From Podospora pseudocomata (lineage: Eukaryota > Ascomycota > Sordariomycetes > Sordariales > Podosporaceae), in the NCBI RefSeq assembly GCF_035222375.1, contig NC_085891.1, positions 186,001-250,000 of the forward strand: DNA of 64,000 nt, read 5' to 3'. The notes below the pieces were generated by a model. That model worked only from the letters and a program-made list of their open reading frames with translations. It searched no databases and was not told where the DNA came from. Each line of letters opens with the position of its first letter. Position 1 is the stretch's first letter. The translations under genes and the position numbers were made by a program. Below, piece after piece: positions 10,914-22,551 of this stretch.

Positions 10914-13900
10914 GATGGGCAGATATGTCGAGGGCGTCGACGGGAGAAACGAAGTGCAAGTCCTCGGCCTCTAAAGGGAGGAAACCTTGAGAGAATGTAG
11001 GAGGAGCTTGGCAAGGCTCGGAGAGAACCTGTTGCAAGTCCAAGATAGGTAGGTCGTCAATATAACCAACACCGGCCCAGCCTGGGGGGTTTATAAGACG
11101 CAATTAATCTCTGCTTGTTAACGAGGTATCCGTCAGCAAGAGGCACAAAAATATCCGATAAGCAATCTTTAAACAAAGACTGGCTGATAAAGAGCGGTGC
11201 GGCCTGTACCCCTGAGCGGTGGAAGGCCGGCCAGTGCGGTGGCGGCACCAGCCAAAAGGGGACGTTCTAGATGCGATCGACACTCCGGTCCATGACCGAG
11301 ATGGGGGAAGCTGAAAGCCAAGGGTTCAATGGAACTCACTGTTGGGACAAAGGATGGGGAGACGGTCTCAAAGGCAAGTCTCCGATACCATGGTATTGTT
11401 GAGATTGTTCAGACGGAATTCGAGGCGGGCATCCTTCGAGAAGGTCGAGGAGAAGAAGGAATGGGATGAGAGCTAGGCGGTGTCCAGTATATACCCCTCG
11501 GACGCCCTCGACAAGTGAGCAGGCACACGGCAGCCTTGCGTCTGGCTGAAGCAGCGGACACATCCAAATCACGACAAGTCCCACAGGTACAAGACGAGCC
11601 AGCAAGGGTCTACACCACCACGACCACTCACCGACGGAGCTGCTGTGGGTGAGTAGTGAGGTATCAAAGATGCCGCCATTCAGAAGCAGCACTGTGCCCC
11701 ACCAGGGTGGCCAAGGGTGCCATGGGGTGACTCTGTATGATTTGCCTCTTGACAGGCATTGGTTGGCAAGGGGAAAAGTGCACTTCCTCCTCCGGGATTC
11801 AACAGTCAGGCGCCGCCCGGATGCGTTTCGAGAGGAACACGGAGGGGCGGGTGGGATGTCATGTCGGGTGGCCGACACTGCTGACTGAGGCGGGAATGGT
11901 GGCGTTACCGACTTCCAGGTTGCCCTGCTTCGTGAGCACTGCTGCTAGCCGGGCGTGCCGGGGCGAATTCGTGGCCGGGCCATCCCACCGGGTTCTCGTG
12001 TTGTCGACATCCAACTGGACTCGGGATGGAATCGGTTCCTCGGAGGAAGTGTGTGTGAAGGCAAAGACAGGACTCAACTGTGAGTGGAACCGAGTCGGAG
12101 CTTGGACACTCGAGTTCCAGTGGGATCGAAGTGGATCCTGGAATGGAACCTGGAGCTGCAGGGTGCACGTTCCCCGCCTGCCTGCTGCTTTGGTCGTCGC
12201 CCACCCCCACAGTTTGCAGGTTGGAATTCCCCTCCAGGTTTGTACTACCTCATGGAGATGTTGAACAATGGAAAGTGACAGAGCTTGAAACGGGACACGA
12301 GGTTACCAACAGAGGCTGAGATAGCCAACAAGATGTTGGTGAGTACATCGGTTCATTCTAGAACAATGAGATGAGGCGTGTTGTTCTAAAGTTGCCACCG
12401 TGAACTCAATGGGGGATGCCAATCCAGGATTGCCCTGTTGCACCCCGCCTTCAGTGGAGCAGAGCCCCGGCATTTCGTGATCAACAACCGGCCTGGGGAG
12501 CGAGAAATCCATTTTCTGGCCTCCACGTTTCAAACTCCATGTGGTCACAACCGATAAGAAGGTGCCGCCGCTGTCTAAAGATGGCCTCCACGATGCCGCT
12601 GTGCTGACTCAAACCGTCAGAACAGCATGTACATGGAGATAGTTCAGGGTATGTCGACCTATGGCTTCTATTTTGGTGGGCGGGGCTTGTGTGCCGAAGG
12701 AGGGTGGGAAGAACCCCTCCTTGGGTCTCATGGGCTCTCAGATTTGTGTACACTACAGTCAGTTGCCTTCAAAAGGCAGCATGGCAGCCACTCCTCAAGA
12801 TCCCCTCTTTTAATTTAGGAGATCACGAGGCTCTAGGTAGTGTAGGCATCCCAAGCTCATCACCACATCACCTACTGCGCGTATCAGAAATATCATCAAC
12901 ACGGCCCGGAATAGCATCGAGTTATACAATTATCATTCTTAAGCTCCGAGCTTCGCACCGCCGATCGCCATGGAAGCGAGGTCTTTATGGCCGATCAAGG
13001 GTCCCTCCCGTGTGGGAGACCCTTGGATTCTCCCACACACACACTCCCCGTGTGGACTGCGGTCCATATCCATCCAACCACTCAGCCTCATGCTCGATGC
13101 AGCAGCCCTGATTATCTGCAAGGCGGTACGAGGTGCATCGGGACGGACAAACTCGGCTTCCCGCCGTTTTGTTAGGTTCCCACGAAACCTGCTCAGGTTG
13201 TATGCCGATGTCTCCATCCAACAGAAAGTAGTGCTGCCTGTCCTCATCCAGCTACTGTCACCTTGGTAACACCGCGATCCTTATTAACTCGGGTGCAACA
13301 GAAGAGGGGACAGCCGGTCGAAGCCGTACAACATCTCACAGCTACCTTGGGTTGTCTCCAGTCTTTGCATCTTGGGCATCAGGCAGTCAAGAGAGTCACT
13401 CTGCATGACGGCCTGTGTTGCTTGAACAATCATACCTCGGGTACCTTATATTGATTCCAACTGGTTGACATCTTCGCCGGTCAAGTAAACCACCGGCGTT
13501 CGCCATGTTCATTTTCAGAATTTCTCCGAGTTGACCATGACAAAGGCAACCTACTCTGACCTGTTGCTCGGCAAATCTGCGTGCTGGAGTAGTGCAGGCA
13601 TCCCAAGCCTGGTAAACACCTGGACATACCTCCTCTGAAAGATTCCATCAGGTTGCACACGTACCACTCAAAGTCCGCATCAAACCCCGATAGATATCAG
13701 TCATGAGACAATCGAGAACATGTGAGATCAAATGTCTTAGGCAGGGAGCATCGTGGGACAACCGCATCAACATTCAAAATCACATATCGATTCGCGACTT
13801 TCGCTCATAAATGTCCTTCGAGTCTGAGTAATTTGTTGTATTGGGAACCGCCTGGAATACCAAGCCATCAGCATGGCGATATTCTACCTGTATGATCGAC

Positions 13901-14774
13901 CTCAGCAACTCTAGGGGGCTTAAAGGTTAGTGTCATCATGATCACCACGTGATGTTGTGTAATCATGGTTGGTCAAGAAGAAAAGAAAAGAGAAGAAAAG
14001 AAAAGAGAAGAAAAGAAAATAGAAGAAAAGAAAAGAACAAGGCGGTTGAAAAACTTATCCAGTGTTTTCTGACCATACCTAGGTATGCAAGTTCACCCAT
14101 AAGTTGTCAGCTTGTTACGCTGCTAGCACTGCCGGGCGGATAGGTAAGTTTGCTGGCACTGTTGATAGAGGGTGTGGTAAGTAGGTACGCAACATGTACG
14201 TAACATGATGCAGAGTCACACTCCGTACCTACACGCGTCACATCGGGTCTTTGCTTCAGCCGGGTCATACTGAGATCGTTTCTTCCGACATGTCGTGGCT
14301 ATGCGTGAGGGTTGAATTGTGGTAGCCCCCCACGGTTACAACCTGTGCAATTAGCACAGAACCATACATAGGTAGAGAGGGGACGGAATATATTGAGGAG
14401 CCTACGGCACAGATTATGTCTGTTTGGATTCCTGTAAAGCAGTTTTTCAATGGCACTCCTATCCTCATGCCACCTATTGAACTGTCCGTTTAGCAGCAAC
14501 GGTACATTCGAAATTATATTTCGTAGTTTTTCAAGTCACGACACTTGAGTTGAGACAGCCATGGACAAAATCAAATATGACCTATGGGCTTTGTGCTTTT
14601 CAAATTGTCCATTTAACATCACGCACATGGATTGTCGTGGACACATGATTGTGTCCTCTTTAGAACTCAGAATACGCTCATATTCCTGGCTCAAGCAGAA
14701 CTATCGTAAATGTCCTACATGTCGCTTGAAATGCATACAAATCTCTGACTCATGCCATGCCCTATAACGCCGTC
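10914..14774. other. 3.9-kb gene-poor stretch
   Basis: No supported gene on either strand. Open frames of up to 180 codons exist (for example 11878-11336, minus) but have Trp/Pro/Cys-rich shadow composition and no motif or convincing intron pattern. The first few hundred bases (10914-11250) are probably promoter and leader of the calpain gene. The stretch contains a 19-bp near-duplicate (12838-12856 and 13590-13608), a 15-bp GA-rich tandem repeat (13975-14038) and several TAGGTA/TACCTA motifs (14079, 14185, 14226, 14373). From about 13800 on it is more AT-rich than its surroundings. I recognise no transposase or reverse transcriptase reading. Confidence 0.5.
13975..14038. repeat. 15-bp purine tandem repeat (AGAAGAAAAGAAAAG)x4
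   Basis: Four consecutive copies of an AGAAGAAAAGAAAAG-type unit, one with an A-to-T change. This is a pure homopurine tract, in an intergenic position. Confidence 0.9.
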
Positions 14775-15716
14775 TCACAAATGTACCCCGGCTCCATGGA
14801 GAATTTCATGACCCGCCCCAGAACTCCCCTCCCTAACCCAATCCAGCACCCTGCCCCAAACCTCCACTCCATCGTGCTGCCTTTCCATATCCTTCTGGAT
14901 CTTCACCAACATCGTCACCCTTTCTTCCTCTTCAGACTCTGACGACCCGGTCTCCCCTTCGCTCACACTGTTTTTCCCAAGGCTATACCACCTAACCGCA
15001 TCCCCCACCCTCAACTTAGCACACCGAGCATCCTTTTCAGGATGACCCTGAAAGGTCAGAATCGCGTTATTCTGGCTGACAAAAGCCTGGTTGTCAACCA
15101 ACAATTCGTGAAACCCCTTTGGTGTCGTGCCAAGCGCGCGACGGTGATGCTGCTGAAGACTTAAAACCTTCTTCCCCACCTTCCCATGCGAGGTGCTGGC
15201 CCGGTGCTGCTGTTGATGATGATGGTGATGATCCCTCGAACCAAAAAACTTCTGCCCCAGCGGCGTTAGAGCCGCCTCGGTCACCCCCAGCTCGGGATGT
15301 TCCAGATCAATCACCTCGCCACCAAACAGCATCCCAATCGTCTGGTGTCCCCAGCATATCCCGCAAATTTTCTGCCGCGGGTAGTTCTTGACCGTGTCAA
15401 GAATGAACTTGTGAACCCTCAAGATCCACGCGTGCCTCTTCCTCGGGTCGGCGTTTCCGCCCCCGATGACGATCAAGTCGTAGTTGTCCCGGCTCAAATC
15501 AGGCAGATCGTTCTCCTGCTTGTAGTTATCGGCCGGGTAGAAAAAAGAGAGTTGAGTGTCCGGGTGGTGGGTGACCTGGGAGAGGGAGCGAATGTACGAG
15601 TCCCTAATCTCGTGGATGAAGGGTGAACGGTACGAGTTGAGCAGGATGGCGAGTTTGAGAGGCCTGCTGTGGGGTGCCGTCTTCACGATAGAATGGGGGG
15701 ATTCTAGAATAGTCAT
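14775..15716 (-). CDS. Class-I glutamine amidotransferase-like protein
   Basis: A single exon of 313 residues. Class-I GATase fold: strand with LAILLNSY at about 22-29, the YDLIVIGGGNAD turn at about 79-90, nucleophile Cys at about 121 in GICWGHQTIG, and the His-Glu pair at about 225/227 in FQGHPE. The full Cys-His-Glu triad suggests an active glutaminase or gamma-glutamyl hydrolase. It lacks an attached synthetase domain, as in the stand-alone fungal GMP-synthase-like family, so the ammonia acceptor is unknown. A His/Gln-rich insert (about 163-171, five His then three Gln) interrupts the fold. The C-terminal part has an acidic Ser/Glu loop. No signal peptide, so probably cytosolic. Confidence 0.87.
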   Translation of the reverse strand: MTILESPHSIVKTAPHSRPLKLAILLNSYRSPFIHEIRDSYIRSLSQVTHHPDTQLSFFYPADNYKQENDLPDLSRDNYDLIVIGGGNADPRKRHAWILRVHKFILDTVKNYPRQKICGICWGHQTIGMLFGGEVIDLEHPELGVTEAALTPLGQKFFGSRDHHHHHQQQHRASTSHGKVGKKVLSLQQHHRRALGTTPKGFHELLVDNQAFVSQNNAILTFQGHPEKDARCAKLRVGDAVRWYSLGKNSVSEGETGSSESEEEERVTMLVKIQKDMERQHDGVEVWGRVLDWVREGSSGAGHEILHGAGVHL

Positions 15717-16771
15717 GTTGAATAAATTTGGAATTGATGAGTTGTGTTATTGGATCATAAATAACATGTAACACACACACACACACATACCCGCGGGGTT
15801 GAACCTTGGGTGTTTTGACGTGTGTGGTGTTGCGAGTTGAGAGAGCGACTCTTTTGGGAGAAGAAAACAAGAGCCGAAAGAGAAATCAACCCCAGAAACA
15901 GTGGGGATTTGCTGCTTATATATGCATTTATTCTCGAATTCCAACACCTGCCGAAAAGGCGTTTGACAAGGGGGTGCACGGTTGGAATCGTGGATGGTTG
16001 AAGCTCAGGGGTGGTGGTGGTATTATTAGTGCGTCAGCTGATCACCCATATGGGGACCAACCACCTGGCGCACCCGACGACACCATCTTCGAAACTCATG
16101 ACATCACTGCTCCAGTTTCTCTCAATGATAAAGAGGTGATGGGACGGGCCTACATCATCAAACAATGCCTTGTTGCTCTTGACCATGTGGTTCTCTTTGT
16201 TTTCTGCCCTTCCGCCCAGACTCTAGAAAAACAGGGCCAACGGTTGAACTCCACTGGCGGACAAGGTACCGCTAGACATCACTTCGAAATTGATGCTTCC
16301 CAAACACATGGAGGGCCGAACATTACCCGACCCGAGGAATGCAACGCCAGGAAGAACGGATGAGGCCCCGTACGGATGGCATGTCAAGAAGTGCATTTTC
16401 ATATCACGGGACAAATAGCGAGGCCGCCACAGAAGTAATAGGTCGATCAATATGCATGTTCAGCTTCTCTGCGTCGGACGAAGTTGTTCCAATCGAGATG
16501 CGCACCTTCTACGCAAGCCACAAACCAATATCACGCTTACACTATTGTCACCAAAGCAGCACTTTGAAAAGTACTTCATACCAGGCTTGTATTTCTGGGG
16601 TTGGGGGTATTGGACCATATGAATCAAGCTTGTATTTACCCCAAGCTAGCTAAGACGCCGTCCCATTTTGGTTGCCATGCATGCAGTGCACCCGACCCGA
16701 AACCCGAATGTCAAACCCAAATCAAAGACCCTTATGACTCCCCGTTGAACAAGCTCCAGTTAACGAGACCT
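15717..16771. other. Intergenic with (AC)n microsatellite
   Basis: Upstream region of the amidotransferase (minus) and 3' region of the eS7 gene (minus). An (AC)n run lies at about 15770-15787. The long frame 15806-16363 (+) has no motif and I treat it as chance. Confidence 0.45.
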
Positions 16772-17756
16772 CTAGTACTCGGCGGAGCCGGTCTGGGGGA
16801 ACTCGAAGATGACACCACGGCCGGTGAGGCGCTTGTAAACCTCAGAGTAGGTGTCGAGTCTGTAGTCAACACCGCCGCGCTCCTTCTCGTCAAGGATGAC
16901 CTTGAGGGTCTTGGAGCCGTCCTCTTTGGTGCGGATACGCTTGCCGACGATCTCGACGGGGTAGACGAGGTCGGTCAGGATAGCATCGTGGACAGCGGTA
17001 AGAGTGCGGGAACGGGGACGCTTCTGCTTCTGGAGGTTGCGGGAGCGGGTGGAGCGCTTGGGGCGGGGGAGAATGCGGCGAGCAGCGAGGATGAGGACGT
17101 GGCGGTCGGAGAACTTCTTCTCGAGCTCACGGGTCAAGCTGGATGGCCAAGTCAGCAACAATGTTGTCGTCGACAACGGAAACATGAGAGGCAAAAGCTT
17201 ACCGCTGCTGGACACGGTGGAAACCCTGCAGAGAAGGAACGGGGACAAAGATGACAATAGCCTTCTTGCCGTGGCCAACCTCGATCTATTTCAGATCCAA
17301 GTCAGCATGCGAGCTCCTGGATGACAGTGCAATCCATGGACCGCTTCCCGTCCTATTCCGCGCTGTGGTATGGATGTCATTGATGTCAGGGCCAGCGGAC
17401 ATAGAGAGGGCCGGCGCTGGACTGGAGCGTCGCAACACTCGCCCTCGCCCGTTTTCCCATTGTGATATCAATCTCCCCAAATAGTGCGACTGCCCGACGC
17501 GCGGCGAAAATGTGTTTCGAGGTTCGCGACGTCGGTGGAACAGGATGTCCGGGTGTTTCGTCTGTCAGATCATTTGAGTTCAGTGTGGTCTCACCTCGCG
17601 AGCAGAAGTGAACTGCAGAGGGCGGAGGGCAGCCTTGAGGTCAGCAGTGTTGCTCTCGAGGTCGTAGAGAGCGCCAGCGATGGCCTGCTCAAGCTCAGAG
17701 GGCTTGGAGTGCGAAGGGCTGTTAGCCGCGATCTTGCTGAGCTGAGGGGTAGACAT
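16772..17756 (-). CDS. rps7: 40S ribosomal protein eS7
   Basis: Exons in transcript order: 17756-17595, 17285-17203, 17138-16772; 203 residues. Introns are 309 bp (GTGAG..TAG, phase 0) and 64 bp (GTAAGC..CAG, phase 2). The protein is a full-length eS7: N-terminal helix with LQFTSARE, then [62 protein letters not shown] and the C-terminal [17 protein letters not shown] block. It is a small-subunit component needed for 18S rRNA maturation. The large first intron near the 5' end is typical of fungal ribosomal protein genes. It is divergent from the membrane protein gene at 18069, with 312 bp between the start codons. Confidence 0.96.
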
Positions 17757-18068
17757 TTTGGCCGTTGTCGTCGATGGTCGGGTTCCGGAGAAGTCTCGAG
17801 ATGGGCTCGCTGCGAGGTTGTCAAAGTGGTTGATGGAAAATGGATTGGCCAGGCCTTGGCGGATAGGGTTTGAAAGCCCTGGAGAATTTTCGGTGGGCCT
17901 GATTGGCAATATTAGCAGGCGGTGAACTGTCTGTTGCCCCACCATGGATTCTGCCAGGCAGATGGCCAGAGCTTGGAGCTTGGACCACCCGTCAGCTGCA
18001 ATCCCCACAACATCCCCAATCACCTTTTCAGGGGCAGACATCACCGAGTGTCGATACCTAAAGTAACA
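17757..18068. promoter_or_regulatory. Bidirectional promoter between eS7 and the DUF7704-like gene
   Basis: 312 bp separate the two divergent start codons (17756 minus, 18069 plus), so both promoters and leaders must share this stretch. I see no clear TATA box. Confidence 0.6.
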
Positions 18069-18584
18069 ATGGCCGCCTCAACTCAGTCAACGGCCCCTGC
18101 GCCTAAAGCTCAAAAGAAGGGCGGGTTTTCACTTCCTTTTCTCTACCGATTCTTTTTCCTCCTTGTCGAACCCATCTCGGCGCTCGTTGGCGCATATTTT
18201 GCCCTCTTCGATCAAGAGACCTACCTGAGGCTCACTCATGCCGCCTCTGCCACTTCGCCGATCCCGACAAGCACATCGATTGTACTGTCTCAGCTTGGGA
18301 ACCTGTATTTCTTCTTTGCTATCAACGAAGCTCTTGTGCTCAGAGCTACATCTGATATCGTCGTGTGGAGGACCGTCCTTTTCTGCCTTCTCGTTGGCGA
18401 CCTCGGCCACCTGTATACAGTCAAGCAGCTGGGCGTGCAGATCTACTGGGACATCTTCAACTGGAACGCCATTGATATTGGGAACATTCCGTTTGTGTGT
18501 CTTGGGGCAACCATGAGAATTGCGTTCTTGGCCGGCATTGGTTTCTCGTCGACGAAAGGGACGAAATCAGCGAAGGCAGCATAA
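18069..18584 (+). CDS. DUF7704-like four-helix membrane protein
   Basis: A single exon of 171 residues. After a Ser/Ala/Lys-rich N-terminus come about four hydrophobic segments: about 22-45 ([22 protein letters not shown]), 75-95, 100-120 and 140-160. Motifs [15 protein letters not shown] and W(D/N)xxxW match my recollection of the fungal DUF7704 family (unknown function), with short loops. The ATG at 18069 follows CAACA and is preferred over the longer in-frame start near 17922, which would lie within the promoter shared with eS7. The location is a membrane, probably ER or vacuole; the function is unknown. Confidence 0.75.
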   Translation: MAASTQSTAPAPKAQKKGGFSLPFLYRFFFLLVEPISALVGAYFALFDQETYLRLTHAASATSPIPTSTSIVLSQLGNLYFFFAINEALVLRATSDIVVWRTVLFCLLVGDLGHLYTVKQLGVQIYWDIFNWNAIDIGNIPFVCLGATMRIAFLAGIGFSSTKGTKSAKAA

Positions 18585-19395
18585 CTGCACGACCATGGAA
18601 GACGCGGCAAAGCATCAGGAGCCCCAAAATGATGCCCTATTGTCAGATCGCAAGCGAAGCGCAGGACTCTTGGCCCGTCGGTCTTCCATGTGCCCTGAGT
18701 GCTGTCCGTCTTTGCGTCTTTCAAGATCGACAAAGCGGGTAGGCATGATGAGGCTCTACGGAGTCTGATATGGGGATCTGGGAATCGAAATATTCAACGG
18801 TGCCTGTATCTCCATTCTACCGCCTCCTATGCGCTCGCCTCGACGAACATGTTCTCCCGACGTATGCCAGCCCAGTCTCGAACCTCGCCCTGTGATTTGT
18901 GGGAAAATCGGCATCCGTCAAAATACCAACTGTGGGTGCGACGGCAGCGTGGGGGTATTCTTTGGACCTTTACCAAGCGCTGTCACGCTTTGAGCGACGT
19001 CGTGGCGGAGCATGGTGGGGTCAGAGGAGAGCGAAGAATAACACGGCATTGGTCGGAATGAGGTGGGTGTTGACTCCATGAAGTTTTGCCTACCAACTTC
19101 CAGCAGCTCGGGAAGAACAGTTCCATGCAGGTGGAAGTCCGGCTTAATTGGTTCTGTTGCACCGCTGGACGGGTCTGGATAATATCCGTCCCTCAGTCAG
19201 GGGTGGTAAGAAAAGTTGGGGTTTACCCCTCAGATCATGTCTCGATCAACCCAGGAGGGTGACTGAATAAAAGGCGGGGTGGCCGCTGTTACTATTGTGT
19301 TGTTATCTCGTGAGGGACTCCGTGCTTTACAAGAGAAGAATCAAGCGTCCTTGCCTTGCCGTTTCCCACGTCGCTGTCTACTACCTGTTGCCAAC
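18585..19395. other. Intergenic region upstream of the alcohol dehydrogenase
   Basis: No gene supported. CTACGGAGTCTG at about 18758 resembles the recurrent TACGGAGTA motif. ACCCAGGAGGGTGACTGAATAAAAGG near 19250-19275 includes an AATAAAA element that could act as a TATA-like box for the ATG at 19396. Confidence 0.4.
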
Positions 19396-20613
19396 ATGCC
19401 ATATCCCGAGACCTTCACCGGGTTCCAGGTGAATGGACCAGAGACCTGGACCGAGTTCCACAAGAACGAGTTCCAACCGAAGCCATTTGGCGATTACGAT
19501 GTGGATATCAAGATTGAGGCTTGTGGTGTGTGCGGGAGTGATGTCCATACCATCAGTGGCGGCTGGGGAGAGCAGCATTTCCCTCTCGCAGTTGGTCACG
19601 GTATGGCTTTTCATGACGATTTCTCCTGTTTATGCACGGTCCCTTCAGCTCGCTGACATGAGGGATGAATAGAAATAATAGGCACCGCTATCCGCGTGGG
19701 ATCAAAGGTGTCTCTTATTAAAGAAGGCCAGCGCGTCGGTGTCGGAGCTCAAAGTTATTCTTGCCTCGACTGCCGACAATGCAAAAACGACAACGAAACC
19801 TACTGCCAAAAACAGCTGGACACGTACGGCGCTAAATGGCCCGACACAGGCATCGTCTCCCAAGGTGGCTATTCCAGCCATGTGAGAACACACGAGCACT
19901 GGTATGGTTGTCACCCTTCCACGATTTGACTCTGGAAAGGCACATACTGACATCTCGTCCCAAGGGTCTTCCCCATCCCCGACGCTCTCCCCTCTACCGT
20001 TGCTGCCCCTATGCTCTGCGCCGGCTTGACCGCCTACTCCCCCCTCGTCCGTAATGGCTGCGGCCCCGGCAAGAAAGTAGGCATCGTCGGGCTCGGCGGC
20101 ATCGGCCATCTGGGTCTCCTGTTCGCCAAGGCCCTCGGCGCCGAAGTCTGGGCCATCTCCCGCACGCACAGCAAGGAAGCTGATGCCAAAGCCATGGGCG
20201 CTGACGGGTTTCTGGCCACGTCAGACAGGGACTGGAACGTGCCTCACAAGATGACCTTTGACCTCATCATCAACACGGCGAACTCGTTTGAAGGGTTTGA
20301 TCTGGACGCGTATCTGAGTTTGTTGGATATTCACGCCAAATGGGTCAGTGTCGGTTTGCCAGAGGATGACGGAATCAAGGTCCGGAACCAGACATTCTTG
20401 ACCAACGGGTGTTTCTTTGGAAGCTCGCACTTGGGGAGCAGGAAGGAGGTGTTGACTATGCTGCAGCTGGCGGCTGACAAGGGGATCAAGACCTGGGTGC
20501 AGGAGGTCCAAATCAACAAAGAGAATCTCGCCGAGACGCTGACAAAGCTGCACAACAATGATGTACGGTATCGGTATTGCCTGACTGGCTACGAGGAGCA
20601 GTTCGGGGCCTGA
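19396..20613 (+). CDS. NADP(H)-dependent zinc alcohol dehydrogenase, ADH6/cinnamyl-alcohol type
   Basis: Exons: 19396-19600, 19673-19901, 19965-20613; 360 residues. Introns are 72 and 63 bp, GT-AG, phases 1 and 2. Family: medium-chain dehydrogenase/reductase. Catalytic zinc ligands sit in CGVCGSDVH and the GHE motif, which is assembled across intron 1. The four-Cys structural zinc loop is CLDCRQCKNDNETYC. The nucleotide-binding loop is GLGGIGHLG, followed by the SRTHSK stretch typical of NADP-preferring yeast Adh6/Adh7 and plant CAD. Expected reaction: reversible NADPH-dependent reduction of aliphatic, aromatic and cinnamyl aldehydes, in the cytosol; useful in aldehyde detoxification. I chose the ATG at 19396 because the homology block starts there; an upstream in-frame ATG at 19279 would add a Lys/Arg-rich leader of no clear value. 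Confidence 0.93.
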
Positions 20614-20740
20614 TTAAATCTCTTTACCGATTTGTTGATTCGTAGCAAGGGCAAATGTAGCGAAGTAACTCTTGATCTATGGTATCAGCTACCATCATGA
20701 TGTTTGAAAGAACGGGGGGTATCTACCATGACCACTCTCA

Positions 20741-22551
20741 TCAACCCTGTTTGATCCTTCCCAGCCCAAGCACACACCAATATGCCAATTCTTTCTTTTC
20801 CTTTTGATCCTTGTCCCGGCCGGTTCCAGAAGCAGCATCATCACCTCCACCCTCCGCCTCCCATTCGATCCGCACAAACAAGGGAATCTCCAACACATCC
20901 TCATCCTGCTTCAGCACATCCCGACCTGGTTCCAACTTCAAGGAAGCAGGAACAACCTCGACGATAATACTTACCCAGTTCCGGCCTCGCTCCCAAATCT
21001 TACCGACCTCGACCTGAAACTGGCTCTCGGTCCCCGCCCGACGTCGACTCTTACCCGACGACTCGCGGTCGTTTTCCTTGAGCGCCTCATCCCAGACGTC
21101 GGTGTTGGCGTCAATGTCAAACTGCGGGCAAAGAACCGTCACCTTACTGGGGAACCTGCCTGGAGTTTTGGCCGGGGCACCGAGGGTTACTTTGAGGGAT
21201 TCGAAAATCGGGTTCTTAAACGTCAGAACAAAGTGCACCGGCTTGAGAGGTTCAAGGAGATCGCCCAGGATGGCGGGGGCAGCGGGCCCATTAGGCCCCG
21301 AGAGGTTGAGACGGCGGATGGTGATGCTTGGGATATAGCTGCCTGCTACCAACCTGATTCTGAAGCGCGTGGTCTGGACTTTGGCTTCGGGCTTGGAGAT
21401 GATGTGACGGCAGACAGGGCAGCGCTTGGAGCGTTTTGTACGCAAGAGGTAGGGAATTGGCCGCAGAGACGAGTTGAACCGGGCAGCTCCATAAAGATGA
21501 GTTTCTCCCAGGTTGGGCGGCTGGGAGCAGATTTGGGTGCTTGACGCTGTGTCGAGAAAATCTGATTGATGGAGTTGAGTGATCAGTGAGGATTCGTCGA
21601 GGTCTGTCTCGAGTAGGCCTTCGTCGGCCGTGATGGCTTCGCGCATGGCGCCCAACTTGGACTTGGCTCTTGGGTCATGGAGCTTTCCGCCCGTGTACAG
21701 GTTCATTATTCGTGACAACGAGGACGGCGACGAAAAGCCGAGATCTCCCAGAGACGAGAAGCCGTTATCTCCCGCGTTTGGATCGGCAAGCTGACTGTTA
21801 TAAAACAGTTTGAGATTCGCAAACTGTGTTTCCAGGTCCATATCTTGCCCTGCAGCAGCTTCACTTGACGCTGCTAGTGCTGCCTCCCCTCCGCGATGGG
21901 ACAACTCCTTACGCCGTTCCTTACGTTCCTTAGCCGTGAGTCTGGAAGCGCCCCCATTGCGGATTTTGGCGAGCTGAGCGTGAATACTATTCGGCTTGTC
22001 AAACTGAATGCCGATTTCGGTCGAGCTCCAGCTGCAGTAGGAGCAAATCAGCGAGTATGTCGTGTGCGGTGTGCCAGCGCGGTCAGGGGCAAGTAGACTT
22101 GGGTCTGACGGCGGTGCCTCTATGCTCGTTACGGAAAGGGGCCCAATGCATATTGGGCACTGGAAGCAGCTGCGAGTACATCTGAAATTGATCTCTTATT
22201 AGCAATGCCTACCAAGGGCAAGCCGGACACCAGACATAGACGACGAACGGACCTGTTGCCCTCACTCTTAAGGTTGCTGCTCGGCACTTCAAACAGACAA
22301 CTGGGACAGAAGTAGGTCGCAATCTCCTCAGTGATACAGCGAGGGCAGCGAATCTGGTGACAGTCTTCGCAGTACAAGAGATACTCGAGGGGGTAAAGAC
22401 TGAAGTTGGCTCGCGGGGCACGGGGATCGAAGGCGTTATCTTCTTCGTCACCGTCAGCACTGGTCGGCGATGTTGCGTCTGAAGGCCGCCCAAGCGATGC
22501 TGAGTCGGAGCAGGGACATTGAATGTACGTGTATGGATTCAAGGGCGCCAT
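20741..22551 (-). CDS. Dynactin subunit p62 (DCTN4 family)
   Basis: Exons in transcript order: 22551-22253 and 22181-20741; about 579 residues; intron of 71 bp (GTCCGT..CAG, phase 2). The N-terminus carries the diagnostic cysteine array: IQCPCSD, then CEDCHQIRCPRC, CPSCLFEVPSS, KSEGNR-CTRSCFQCPICIGPL, and later CSYCSW. These are zinc-binding treble-clef or RING-like modules of the pointed-end dynactin subunit. A later KRCPVCRHIISKPE motif precedes the Ig-like beta domains (about 360-540). Role: part of the dynactin pointed-end complex (with Arp11, p25, p27), which supports dynein cargo selection. The donor GTCCGT is weak, but the splice restores the conserved Arg-Cys block. Confidence 0.87.

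Noticed and set aside
11336-11878. 180-codon open frame on the minus strand
   Set aside because: Trp/Pro/Cys-rich composition, no motif, no start context or intron pattern; overlaps other equally long frames.
15806-16363. 185-codon plus-strand frame
   Set aside because: No motif, no obvious start, and continuous with microsatellite-flanked spacer.
19279-19395. Upstream in-frame start for the alcohol dehydrogenase
   Set aside because: Adds a leader without family similarity; the ATG at 19396 begins the conserved region.
20804-21544. 246-codon frame on the plus strand
   Set aside because: Shadow opposite the dynactin p62 coding region, which has clear family motifs.
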